DNA of 64,000 nt from Nonomuraea solani (GTDB lineage: Bacteria > Actinomycetota > Actinomycetes > Streptosporangiales > Streptosporangiaceae), in the NCBI RefSeq assembly GCF_900108335.1, contig NZ_FNVT01000016.1:62001-126000 (forward strand), read 5' to 3'. The translations under genes were made by a program, and so were the position numbers. The notes below the pieces were generated by a model, which saw nothing but the letters and a program-made list of their open reading frames with translations, did not search any database and was not told where the DNA came from. Each line of letters opens with the position of its first letter. Position 1 is the first letter of the stretch. Positions 57,110 to 64,000 of the stretch are shown here, in pieces.

Positions 57110-57526
57110 ATGACGCTGGCCACCGAGGTCAAGAAGCTCACCGAGTCCAAGCCGTTCTACGCCGTCGCCGGCGTCGGCGACTTCGCGGTCGAGAAGCTGC
57201 GCGAGCTGCCCGACCAGCTTCTGCGGCTGCAGTCGCGGCGCTCCGAGCTGACCAGGGACCTGCCGGTCAAGGCTCGCGAATACGCCGACAAGGCCGAGGG
57301 CATCGCCAGGGAGTTCCCTGAGAAGGCCCGCGTGTACGCCGACCAGATCACCCTCAAGGCCACCGAGGTCTACGAGGACTTCGCCACCCGCGGCCGCAAG
57401 GTCGTCAGCAAGGCGAGCGGCGAGGCCGCGCTGGAGCTCGAAGAGGTGTCCGTGGCCGCCGAGCCGCCCGTCGCCGAGCCCGTCCAGCCGGTCAAGAAGC
57501 CCCGCACGCCCAAGGCCAAGGCCTGA
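57110..57526 (+). CDS. Heparin-binding haemagglutinin-like helical protein
   Basis: A 138-residue protein. Residues 1-90 are a long amphipathic coiled helix (LATEVKKLTESKPFYAVAGV, GDFAVEKLRELPDQLLRLQS, VKAREYADKAEGIAREFPEK, ARVYADQITLKATEVYEDFA), followed by an Ala/Pro/Lys tail (VKKPRTPKAKA) like the Lys-rich heparin-binding end of mycobacterial HbhA. The tail is short, so adhesion is unproven; such proteins may act on lipid inclusions or the envelope. It follows the XRE gene after three bases with GGAAGG as ribosome-binding site. A terminator follows. Confidence 0.87.
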   Translation: MTLATEVKKLTESKPFYAVAGVGDFAVEKLRELPDQLLRLQSRRSELTRDLPVKAREYADKAEGIAREFPEKARVYADQITLKATEVYEDFATRGRKVVSKASGEAALELEEVSVAAEPPVAEPVQPVKKPRTPKAKA

Positions 57527-57538
57527 CCTGACGAACAG

Positions 57539-57570
57539 GGCCCGTCTCCCATCGGGAGGCGGGCCTTTCC
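57539..57570 (+). terminator. Rho-independent-like terminator
   Basis: GGCCCGTCTCCC (57539-57550) pairs with GGGAGGCGGGCC (57554-57565), with one mismatch-free T-G wobble, across a 3-base loop, and is followed by TTTCC. Confidence 0.8.
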
Positions 57571-57647
57571 ATTCGGGGGTGCCCGCCCGTCGGGGGCGCC
57601 TATTAGGCTGAAGCCGTTTCATCGCGGCGTTGGGCGGAGCCAACCAC

Positions 57648-58016
57648 ATGAATATGATCAACGGCATTTTCAACCTTCTCTTCCTGGCGCTGGCCGGCAT
57701 CATCTTCGGCATGTCGGTCTACGCGCTGGTGCACGCCCTCCGGGTGCCGGCCGACGCGTTCATCTCAGCGGGCAAGCTGAAGAAGAACATCTGGCTGCTG
57801 ATTCTCGGGCTGGCCACGCTGTTCTCCGCCATCGGCGCCTACACCTACCTGATCAACTTCATGTACGTCGGCGGTCAGCAGTTGCTCGGCATCGGCCTCG
57901 GCATCTTCTCGATCGCGGCCGTCGTGGCGGCCACGGTCTACATCGTGGACGTCAAGCCCGCCGTCAAGGGCATGGGCGGCAGGGGTGGCAACAACGGCCC
58001 CTACGGTCCCTGGTAG
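57648..58016 (+). CDS. DUF2516 membrane protein
   Basis: A 122-residue integral membrane protein with three helices: IFNLLFLALAGIIFGMSVYA, NIWLLILGLATLFSAIGAYT and LGIGLGIFSIAAVVAATVYI. The motif YALVHALRVPADAFISAGKL between helices 1 and 2 and VYIVDVKPAVKGM at the end identify DUF2516, found across actinobacteria next to HbhA-like genes. The function is unknown. ATG 57648 has GGAG ten bases upstream; an earlier GTG/ATG at 57630 is less likely. Confidence 0.92.
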   Translation: MNMINGIFNLLFLALAGIIFGMSVYALVHALRVPADAFISAGKLKKNIWLLILGLATLFSAIGAYTYLINFMYVGGQQLLGIGLGIFSIAAVVAATVYIVDVKPAVKGMGGRGGNNGPYGPW

Positions 58017-58020
58017 GCCT

Positions 58021-58680
58021 TCAGGACAGCTCGGCCGCCAGCCAGGTGGCGATGCGCTCGTGCCCGGCCTGCGTGGGATGCACGCCGTCGGGCAGGATCG
58101 CCTCCGCGGGCCAGCGTTGGCGCATGGGGTCGTAGAACGGCACGCCCTCTCCGCCGGCCGCCTTCGCCAGGGCGTCGCGCACCTCATACGCCTTGGGCGG
58201 CGCCCCGCCCAGCCAGATGGGGCCCACCATGACGACCCTGGTGCCCGGCCAGTGCGCGCGCACCTCGGTCAGCAGGCGTTCGGCGGCCTGACGTACACGT
58301 GTGGTGCTCCAGCGCCGGTCGTTGTGGCCGCCGGAGATGACCAGCAGGTCGGGGGCCGGGCGCCAGGCCAGCTCCACCTCGAAGGAGCGCTGGAACGTAC
58401 GTCCAACGCGCCCCTTGCTGAGAAACCCGGTGCCGCCCGCGCCCGCGATGACCGGCTGCCAGCCCAGCAGCCGCGCGGTCTCCGACGCGTACGTCTGCCA
58501 CGACGGCACCGGCCCCGACCCCACGGTGAAGCTGTCACCCACGAACATCATCACCGGCGCCACCGGCTTCGCGCTCACGGCGGCCCGCCGAGGGCCGCGC
58601 CGCTCCTCGCCGCCACATCCCGAAATTGCGGTAAAAATCGTCAATATCGCGGCAACCAGGGCTATTCGCGGACGATTCAT
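58021..58680 (-). CDS. SGNH/GDSL-family lipoprotein hydrolase
   Basis: A 219-residue exported lipoprotein. The signal (RPRIALVAAILTIFTAI) ends in the lipobox ISGC with Cys22. The SGNH blocks are all visible: block I MMFVGDSFTVGSG with Ser50, block II GAGGTGF, block III ISGGHND with Asn120, and block V PDGVHPTQAGHERIATWLA with Asp and His. Such enzymes are esterases or acetyl-hydrolases acting on cell-wall or polysaccharide substituents. ATG 58680 gives the best signal peptide. It is convergent with the DUF2516 gene and divergent from the AlaX-like gene, with only 40 bases between starts. Confidence 0.9.
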   Translation of the reverse strand: MNRPRIALVAAILTIFTAISGCGGEERRGPRRAAVSAKPVAPVMMFVGDSFTVGSGPVPSWQTYASETARLLGWQPVIAGAGGTGFLSKGRVGRTFQRSFEVELAWRPAPDLLVISGGHNDRRWSTTRVRQAAERLLTEVRAHWPGTRVVMVGPIWLGGAPPKAYEVRDALAKAAGGEGVPFYDPMRQRWPAEAILPDGVHPTQAGHERIATWLAAELS

Positions 58681-58720
58681 CGAACCACGCATGAACACCC
58701 CGGGGCACTAGGCTTCCGAT

Positions 58721-59482
58721 ATGACTCACGACCTGCACGGACGCACACAACGCCTGGAACTCGCGGACCAGAGCCTGCGTGACTTCGAAGCCGTCGTCCT
58801 GGACGCGACACCGGAAGGGATCGTGCTGAGCCGGTCGGCATTCTATCCGGGCGGCGGCGGCCAGCCCGCAGATCACGGAGTCCTGATATGGCAGGGTGTG
58901 GAGACCCGCATCGTGGGCGTGCGCAAGGGCGACGACCTCCAGCTCATCCCGGCCGAGGGCGACCCGATCCCGCCGACCGGCACCGTGGTGGAGGCGGCGG
59001 TGGCCGACGAACGGCGCTCGGCGCTCATGCGCACGCACTCGGGTCTGCACGTGCTGTGCGGGGTCGTGTTCAGGGACTACGGCTGCCTGGTCACCGGCGG
59101 CAACATGGACGCATCCATGTCTCCCGAAAAGCAGACTGTTGGAATCGCCCGGATGGACTTCAACCTGCCCGAGGTTCCCCCCGGCTTCAAGCAGGCGGTC
59201 GAGGACGCCTGCAATACCGAGATTCAGGCAGACCGGCGCATTGACGTGCGGGTTCTCCCCCGCACCGAGGCGTTCGCCATTCCGGACATCATCCGGACCG
59301 CAACGAACCTGATCCCGGATACGGTCACGGATGTGCGCATCGTGGACATCGCCGGTCTGGACACCCAGGCGGACGGCGGAACGCACGTCGCATCGACCAA
59401 GCAGATCGGCCGGCTCCGGGTCGCGAAGGTCGAGAGCAAGGGCCGCGGGTTCCGCCGGGTGCGCGTCGAGATCTGCGACTAG
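58721..59482 (+). CDS. AlaX-type alanyl-tRNA editing protein
   Basis: A 253-residue stand-alone homologue of the AlaRS editing domain, which hydrolyses mischarged Ser- or Gly-tRNA-Ala. The N-terminal part has SRSAFYPGGGGQPADHGVL (residues 37-55). Metal ligands are H106 and H110 in RTHSGLHVL and H222 in ADGGTHVASTKQIG. In many AlaX and AlaRS proteins the last motif is CGGTH; here the residue four before the His is Asp218, a variant I also associate with many bacterial AlaX-like proteins. The central part (GNMDASMSPEKQTVGIARMD) is normal. It is transcribed alone. Confidence 0.9.
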   Translation: MTHDLHGRTQRLELADQSLRDFEAVVLDATPEGIVLSRSAFYPGGGGQPADHGVLIWQGVETRIVGVRKGDDLQLIPAEGDPIPPTGTVVEAAVADERRSALMRTHSGLHVLCGVVFRDYGCLVTGGNMDASMSPEKQTVGIARMDFNLPEVPPGFKQAVEDACNTEIQADRRIDVRVLPRTEAFAIPDIIRTATNLIPDTVTDVRIVDIAGLDTQADGGTHVASTKQIGRLRVAKVESKGRGFRRVRVEICD

Positions 59483-59647
59483 CCGGAGCCTGTACGTCCG
59501 GGAACGCGGGGGCACCTCGGGTTGATATGGAGCATGTGCCTGCTTCACAGAAAGTGCTCGCAGCCGTTCTGACAGCGGGGCCTCGGTGTTTCCAGGCCAC
59601 ACCCCGATGCGACATGGCGCACCCGTTCCGGATTGGGCTAATCGGGC

Positions 59648-59805
59648 CTAGCCGCCGAACTTCACTTCGGGATAGCGGGCGGACGGCTTGTCCAGCAAGG
59701 GCTGCGGCTTCCCGGTGAGGTGGCGGGCGAAGAAGGCGGCGACGTAGGTGCGGGTGATCTCCACGGAGCGGGCTCCGGTGGCCGTGACGATGTCCCGATA
59801 CCGGC
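59648..59805 (-). pseudogene. C-terminal remnant of an alpha/beta-hydrolase
   Basis: The minus strand reads YRDIVTATGARSVEITRTYV, AAFFARHLTGKPQPLLDKPS and ARYPEVKFGG with stop at 59648. This is the C-terminal end of chlorophyllase-like or platelet-activating-factor-acetylhydrolase-like esterases (AFFDxHLxGxPxPLLDGPS..YPEV). The N-terminal parts including the nucleophile elbow are absent; sequence coherence is lost upstream of about 59805. Confidence 0.6.
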
Positions 59806-59869
59806 GGAACGGATGTGGCGGCAGTACGTGCGGGAGGAGCCGCGCGCCCTCAAAAGGGGCTCGCAGGGA

Positions 59870-60649
59870 CTAGAGCGTCCCCGCCTGGCTCTGCGTCAGC
59901 GCGGTACGCGCACCAGGGTGCAAGTGCGCGATCCAGCTCGGCCGGCTCTCCCCGCGCAGGCGGCAGTAGCGGGCGAGCGCGTAGCCGAATTCCGGCTGCG
60001 TGAGATAACCGAGGCGGCGGGTCTCCCCGTTGTTCGTGGCGCTGTTGAGCGTCTCATCCGTCAGATAGCCGCGGGGAATGATCTGCCAGCCGCGTGAAGC
60101 ACGCGCGAACTTCATGGCGGCGTTCGCGGTGAAGACGCCGAATCCGAGATAGACCGTCAGCAGGTCGGTCAGCCGCTCCTGATCTTCTCGCTCCGCCGAA
60201 ATGCGCCCCTCCCCGATCAGCCGCACATGGCAGAGCTCGTGGGCGATGACGGCCGTCAGATAAGCGAGATCGGAGACCTCCTTCCGGTCGAACCCGACGA
60301 CGTGGCTGCTGCCCTCCTGGTAGTAATGACCAACCGTCCTCTCGCCGGCCACGGCCTCCACGCCGTCGAAGAACTCCACCTCGATCGTGGACACATCGAC
60401 GGCCATCAGCCGACGCACCTTACTGACCAGCGCGTTGACCCGATCAACGGTGCCGAACCGGTTGTGCACGGATCGGAAGAAACCTGGAGTCGGCAGCGCG
60501 ACCTCACGGAGAGCGACTTCCTCGCCGAACTCGTCCTCGAACCAGTCCATGGACGCATCGATCCACGCCCGCTCGGTCAGACCGATCGAACCCTCCTCAT
60601 TCGACGAGGACGACCATGGGGGTGGCCCGTCACCACGATTGAACGCCAA
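59870..60649 (-). CDS. HExxH metallopeptidase-like protein
   Basis: A 259-residue protein. A zinc-peptidase motif IAHELCHVRLIGEGRI (HELCH at residues 137-141) is followed by REDQERLTDLLTVYLGFGVF, where an acidic cluster can supply the third ligand, as in gluzincin-like proteins. The N-terminal part (AWIDASMDWFEDEFGEEVAL, REVALPTPGFF) and GFDRKEVSDLAYLTAV are typical of an actinobacterial family of unknown substrate, perhaps an inactive or intracellular peptidase. The start is TTG 60649, with GGGAGG six bases upstream; no ATG lies early in the frame. It is flanked on both sides by gene remnants. Confidence 0.75.
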   Translation of the reverse strand: MAFNRGDGPPPWSSSSNEEGSIGLTERAWIDASMDWFEDEFGEEVALREVALPTPGFFRSVHNRFGTVDRVNALVSKVRRLMAVDVSTIEVEFFDGVEAVAGERTVGHYYQEGSSHVVGFDRKEVSDLAYLTAVIAHELCHVRLIGEGRISAEREDQERLTDLLTVYLGFGVFTANAAMKFARASRGWQIIPRGYLTDETLNSATNNGETRRLGYLTQPEFGYALARYCRLRGESRPSWIAHLHPGARTALTQSQAGTL

Positions 60650-60693
60650 CCTTCGCCTCCCTCGTACAAATGACCATTTATGCGGGTAACTCG

Positions 60694-60795
60694 TGAAATA
60701 CGCGCCTTGGTTCCGCCGCGCAACCGACCGGCCGGCCTCGGTGATGTCGCGATCTTCCTCGCATCTGAGGACGCACGTCGAACTAGCGGCGGGGC
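60694..60795 (+). pseudogene. SDR C-terminal fragment
   Basis: Plus-strand reading gives GLGDVAIFLASEDARRTSGG, the 'PxDVAxxVxFLASxDARxxTG' end of a classical short-chain dehydrogenase. There is nothing of the rest of the enzyme. It is a small remnant caught between the metallopeptidase-like and HEAT-repeat genes. Confidence 0.35.
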
Positions 60796-61793
60796 TCTTG
60801 AGCGGATGCGTCTTTCGCGAGCGCGCCGGCGATGAGCTCCGCCGCGCGGGACGCATCTCCGCCGGCCCGATCGAGGAGTGGTTCGAGCGGCCAATGGCGG
60901 CCTTCGTCCAGGACCAGGGTGATGCCGGGTTCGTACAGGTCACCGCACATGCCGAAGCCCAGGCCGGGCAGGCGGGCGTGCAGAGCCTCGGTCAGGCCGG
61001 CGGCGAAGGCGTCACGAGCGGCGCGGGCCTGTGGATCACACTCCCGCAGAGCCTCGGCGACGACCTCGGCGTCGTACTCTTCCAGGTACGGCACCAGCGC
61101 CGGATCTCCCAGGCAAGCGATCGCCGTGAGCATGTGGTCGGTGGCGCCGGCCTCGTCCAGGAGCCGAGCGGCGTACGGCACGATGCGCCGATCCCGGCGC
61201 CTGGCCAATCCGGTGACCGCTTCCTCCCCCACCTCGCCGAAGTCGTCATCGACCCGCGCCCACAGCGCCTCTCGGATCGCCTTGCCGTCAACCTGACAAC
61301 GGCTCCCCAAGGCGAACGTCGCCCAGTTCCGGACCTCGTCCGCGGCATCGGCGCTCAGCCGGATCAGCACCTCGACCACCGCGTCGCTCGCGGCGGGATC
61401 CATCGGCAGCGCCCACGCCACATATTCCCGGACATCCTCGTCGGGGTGGCCGGCCAGCCGCAACAGCTCAGGCGTCGCACGGTCATCCGCCGTCGCGCCC
61501 AGCGCCCGCGCGATCGAGGCGTGGACAGCGCGATCGCCCTCTGAACCGGCCAGGTGCAAAACCGCGAAGAGCACCGTCTCCCGCAGCGACTCATGAAATT
61601 CCGCGAGACAGCCCAGCAGATCACAGCCGATCTTGCGCTCGACGGGATCGAGCGACTCCAGCATCGCCAAGCCCTTTTCGCCTGCGGTGTCCCGATCGGC
61701 CGCCGCCTTCTCCACCAGCTCCCACGCCTGGTCGTAGTCACCCGGGCAGGTGGCGTTCCTGGCCAGCTCGACTGCTTCGGCGATCAGTTCCAT
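60783..61793 (-). CDS. HEAT-repeat protein
   Basis: A 336-residue soluble all-helical protein. Repeats of about 35 residues are visible: EKGLAMLESLDPVERKIGCD, VHASIARALGATADDRATPE, LLRLAGHPDEDVREYVAWAL, VLIRLSADAADEVRNWATFA and RRIVPYAARLLDEAGATDHM. The pattern 'D..VR..A..AL' is typical of HEAT/PBS-lyase repeats used for protein interaction. ATG 61793 reads MELIAEAVELARNATCPGDY. Members of this group often occur as isolated genes in Streptomyces and Nonomuraea. The partner is unknown. Confidence 0.88.
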   Translation of the reverse strand: MELIAEAVELARNATCPGDYDQAWELVEKAAADRDTAGEKGLAMLESLDPVERKIGCDLLGCLAEFHESLRETVLFAVLHLAGSEGDRAVHASIARALGATADDRATPELLRLAGHPDEDVREYVAWALPMDPAASDAVVEVLIRLSADAADEVRNWATFALGSRCQVDGKAIREALWARVDDDFGEVGEEAVTGLARRRDRRIVPYAARLLDEAGATDHMLTAIACLGDPALVPYLEEYDAEVVAEALRECDPQARAARDAFAAGLTEALHARLPGLGFGMCGDLYEPGITLVLDEGRHWPLEPLLDRAGGDASRAAELIAGALAKDASAQEPRR

Positions 61794-61924
61794 GCCGCAA
61801 ATGATCCCGTCCTGCGTTCTTCTCAGCCATCGGATTTTCCGGGCAGACCACCGGCGATCGACGTGGTCGCATCCGCGTAGAGGCAGCCGGCAGACGATCC
61901 GCAGGACGACGCCCTCCCTGTCCT

Positions 61925-62842
61925 CTAAAGGGCTCCCGCCTGACCCGCCTCGATCATCGGGGCAAGCCCGTCGAGCAGTGGCCCGAGGCCGAACTCGAAG
62001 AGCCGGTCGAGGTCCATGTCGAAGTCTCCCAGCTCCTCCAGCAACGCCCCGAACGCCGGGCTGGACCGGGCGATCATCTGCAGGGCCTCCTCCTGCCCGC
62101 TCATCCACTCCTCGTCCGTGATCCCCGTGCTCGCCCTGGCCTGGCGTTCCAGCTCCATGTGGACGGCGATCCCCTGCGCGTAGCTGTAGACCAGGATCTG
62201 CACGTACATCTTGGTCACGGGGTCGAGCCCGGTCTCCCGCAGCGCCGACATGACCAGCTCGCTGTGCTTGAGCAGCCCCACCACTGGCAACGGCCGCGTC
62301 AGCGGGGTGACCCTGGCCATCCACGGATGCGCCCGGTAGACGGCCCACTGCACCCGCGCGGACACCTCCAGCGCCGCCCGCCACCCGGGCGGAGGATCCG
62401 CCGGCAGCGGGAAGTCCGCGAACACGGCCTCGACCATGAGCATGACCAGGTCGTCCTTGCCTCCCACATGCCGGTAGAGGGACATGGTCGCCACCCCGAG
62501 CCGGCCCGCGAGCGCGCGCATGGTCAGCTCCGGCAGCCCGTCGGCGTCGGCGATCTCGATGGCCGCGCGCACGATGCGCTCACGGGCGAGCTCGCCCTCG
62601 GACGCGACCGGCCGCCGCGCCGGCTTCCCGCCGCGCGGCTCGGCCACGATCGTGCCCACGCGCGGCTCCGCGACCACCACGCCCTCCTGGGCCAGCAGTG
62701 TCAGCGCCTTGGCGGCGGTGGCCAGGGCGACGCCCCAGTCTCTGGCCAGTTGCCTGGTGGACGGCACCCGATCCCCCGGCCGCAGCCGGCCGTCGGCGAT
62801 GCGTTGCCTGATGTCGGCCATGATGCGCGCACTCGAACTCAT
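61925..62842 (-). CDS. GntR-TetR fusion transcriptional regulator
   Basis: A 305-residue regulator with two different DNA-binding domains in one chain. Residues 1-70 are a GntR winged helix (RIMADIRQRIADGRLRPGDR, VPSTRQLARDWGVALATAAK, ALTLLAQEGVVVAEPRVGTI). Residues 85-140 are a TetR helix-turn-helix (ARERIVRAAIEIADADGLPE, LTMRALAGRLGVATMSLYRH, VGGKDDLVMLM). The remainder is a TetR_C-type ligand domain (WRAALEVSARVQWAVYRAHP, LGPLLDGLAPMIEAG). Such fusions are known among actinomycete regulators of drug-modifying monooxygenases. ATG 62842 follows GGGGAGTGAG. It is divergent from an FAD monooxygenase; palindromes lie between. Confidence 0.92.
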   Translation of the reverse strand: MSSSARIMADIRQRIADGRLRPGDRVPSTRQLARDWGVALATAAKALTLLAQEGVVVAEPRVGTIVAEPRGGKPARRPVASEGELARERIVRAAIEIADADGLPELTMRALAGRLGVATMSLYRHVGGKDDLVMLMVEAVFADFPLPADPPPGWRAALEVSARVQWAVYRAHPWMARVTPLTRPLPVVGLLKHSELVMSALRETGLDPVTKMYVQILVYSYAQGIAVHMELERQARASTGITDEEWMSGQEEALQMIARSSPAFGALLEELGDFDMDLDRLFEFGLGPLLDGLAPMIEAGQAGAL

Positions 62843-62851
62843 CTCACTCCC

Positions 62852-62911
62852 CTGTACTAGTACAGCTCTTCCCATTATAGCCTTGCGACCTGCTGTATGT
62901 ACTGCGTACAT
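62852..62911. promoter_or_regulatory. Operator palindromes between the GntR-TetR regulator and the monooxygenase
   Basis: CTGTACTAGTACAG (62852-62865) is a perfect 14-bp palindrome; ATGTACTGCGTACAT (62897-62911) is a perfect dyad around GC-centre. Both contain TGTAC/GTACA half-sites, and a further GCGTACA occurs at about 62920. The first overlaps the regulator's ribosome-binding site, indicating autoregulation. Confidence 0.75.
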
Positions 62912-62958
62912 TCAGTTCTGCGTACAACGTCAACGGCAAACGAACAAGGGAGCACATC

Positions 62959-64000
62959 ATGAAGGTTCTCGTCTCCGGAGCGAGCGTCGGCGGACCGGTC
63001 CTGGCCTACTGGCTGCGGCGGTACGGGCACGAGGTCACGGTCGTCGAGCGGGCCCCGGCCCCGCGCAAGGGCGGCCAGGCCGTCGACCTCAGGGGCGCCG
63101 CGCTGACCGTGGTCGAGCGCATGGGCCTCCTGGAGCAGGTCAGGGAGCTGCGTACGACCATGCGCGGCATGTCGATGGTGGACACCGCGGGCAACGAGCT
63201 CATGCGCGACGAGGAGGCCACGCTCAGCGGCGGCCGGTTCGACAGCCCCGACGTCGAGATCATGCGCGACGACCTCAACGCCATCCTCATCGCGGCCTCG
63301 GACGCCGAATATCTGTACGACGACTCGATCGCCACCCTCACCGACGACGGCGAGGTGACGTTCGAGAGCGGGCGCCAGGGCCGCTACGACTACATCATCG
63401 GCGCCGACGGCCTGCACTCCAACGTCCGGCGGCTGGCCTTCGGCGAGGAGTCGCAGTTCGTGCACCACCTCGGCACGTACGTCTCCATCTTCACCGCCGC
63501 CAACTTCGTCGGCCTCGACCACTGGCAGACCTGGTTCAACGAGGGCGACGCGGGCGGCGCGGTCTTCAGCGACCGCGACACCAGCGTGATGCGGGTCAAC
63601 CTGGGCTTCAGGGCCGAGCCGCTCGACTACGACCACCGCGACATCGAGCAGCAGAAGCGCCTGGTCGAGCAGCGCTGCGGCGCGGTCTACGAGGGGCCCA
63701 GGCTGCTCGCGGCCATGTGGGAGTCCGACGATTTCTACTTCGACTCGATGGCCCAGGTCAAGATGGAGCGCTGGTCGAAGGGCCGGGTCGCGCTGGTGGG
63801 CGACGCGGGCTACTGCGCCTCGCCGCTGTCGGGGCAGGGCACGAGCCTGGCCGTGGTGGGGGCGTACGTGCTGGCGGAGGAGCTCGACCGGGACCCGGCG
63901 GCGGCGTTCGACCGCTACGAGGAGCGCATGCGCCCGTTCGTCGACGCCAACCAGGCGCTCCCGTTCGAGAACCCCGGCCAGGGCGCCGCACCGGAAACGG
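62959..64000 (+). CDS. FAD-dependent aromatic monooxygenase (3' end outside window)
   Basis: At least 347 residues of a class A flavoprotein monooxygenase. The N-terminal dinucleotide fold reads VLVSGASVGGPVLAYWLRRY (residues 3-22), with VVERAPAPRKGGQAVDL. The DG motif is YIIGADGLHSNVRRLAF, and the second FAD motif is GRVALVGDAGYCASPLSGQG with the GD motif. It resembles the TetX/PgaE-like or Rifampicin-type oxidases that hydroxylate aromatic or antibiotic substrates. ATG 62959 follows AAGGGAG. No stop is reached before the window end. The divergent GntR-TetR protein is its probable regulator. Confidence 0.93.
   Translation, partial: MKVLVSGASVGGPVLAYWLRRYGHEVTVVERAPAPRKGGQAVDLRGAALTVVERMGLLEQVRELRTTMRGMSMVDTAGNELMRDEEATLSGGRFDSPDVEIMRDDLNAILIAASDAEYLYDDSIATLTDDGEVTFESGRQGRYDYIIGADGLHSNVRRLAFGEESQFVHHLGTYVSIFTAANFVGLDHWQTWFNEGDAGGAVFSDRDTSVMRVNLGFRAEPLDYDHRDIEQQKRLVEQRCGAVYEGPRLLAAMWESDDFYFDSMAQVKMERWSKGRVALVGDAGYCASPLSGQGTSLAVVGAYVLAEELDRDPAAAFDRYEERMRPFVDANQALPFENPGQGAAPET

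Overview
The window is high-GC actinomycete DNA. It carries the actinobacterial marker set carD-ispF, cysS, rlmB, senX3-regX3 divergent from phoU, and mshA-ybjN-gpm, together with F420-type oxidoreductases and DUF2637/DUF2516 membrane proteins. Gene style (many GTG/TTG starts, secreted CBM-bearing glycosidases, numerous XRE/TetR/GntR regulators) suggests a soil filamentous actinomycete, probably of the Streptosporangiales (Nonomuraea/Streptosporangium-like). That placement is inference; no 16S rRNA gene is present.

Region 1 (1-13.7 kb) is ordinary accessory chromosome: methyltransferases, a DUF418 membrane protein, a large SCO0854-like protein, an alpha/beta hydrolase with Cys at the nucleophile elbow, a secreted GH16 glucanase behind a LacI-type palindrome, a TIGR01777 epimerase coupled to a methyltransferase, a GNAT protein, a maltokinase-cap-like protein, an LLM oxidoreductase, and an MDR oxidoreductase divergent from an AraC regulator.

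Region 2 (13.7-31.6 kb) is a tandem integration island built against tRNA-Thr(TGT) at 31505-31577 (minus strand). Copies of the tRNA 3' half lie at 18745-18784 and 22134-22174. The integrase-terminator flank occurs at 18662-18784 and 31423-31546, with a decayed copy near 15654-15710. From outside to tRNA it holds: broken immunity genes (SUKH with in-frame TGA, Imm8-like with in-frame TAG); an IS3 fragment, frameshifted phage/AICE-type genes, a DUF4352 protein and an integrase C-terminal remnant; an XRE-regulator module; and the innermost module. The innermost module has a stand-alone HsdR-N-type nuclease, an unrecognised protein, a GNAT-PIN-EVE-like fusion translationally overlapping an ASCH protein, an IS481 element that truncates the integrase, the frameshifted integrase, and an HNH protein. 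The GNAT-PIN/ASCH pair is the best candidate here for an undescribed (defence- or RNA-modification-linked) system.

Region 3 (31.6-50 kb) is core chromosome: rlmB, a SigE-type sigma factor with a membrane propeller protein, cysS, a PPOX oxidoreductase, DUF2637, two GlsB/YeaQ paralogues, ispF-carD, a lipoprotein, regX3-senX3 | phoU with an 11-bp-periodic Pho box, and gpm-ybjN-mshA. Between phoU and gpm lie an accessory stretch with a truncated XRE micro-operon, an epimerase/TetR pair sharing two operators, and three copies of a dispersed repeat.

Region 4 (50-64 kb) holds an SDR-methyltransferase pair, a secreted GH2 enzyme with two AbfB domains, a macro-domain hydrolase, a BlaI/BlaR-like pair, an XRE-HbhA-like-DUF2516 module, an SGNH lipoprotein, an AlaX-type editing protein, gene remnants, a metallopeptidase-like protein, a HEAT-repeat protein, and a GntR-TetR fusion regulator divergent from an FAD monooxygenase that runs off the window end.
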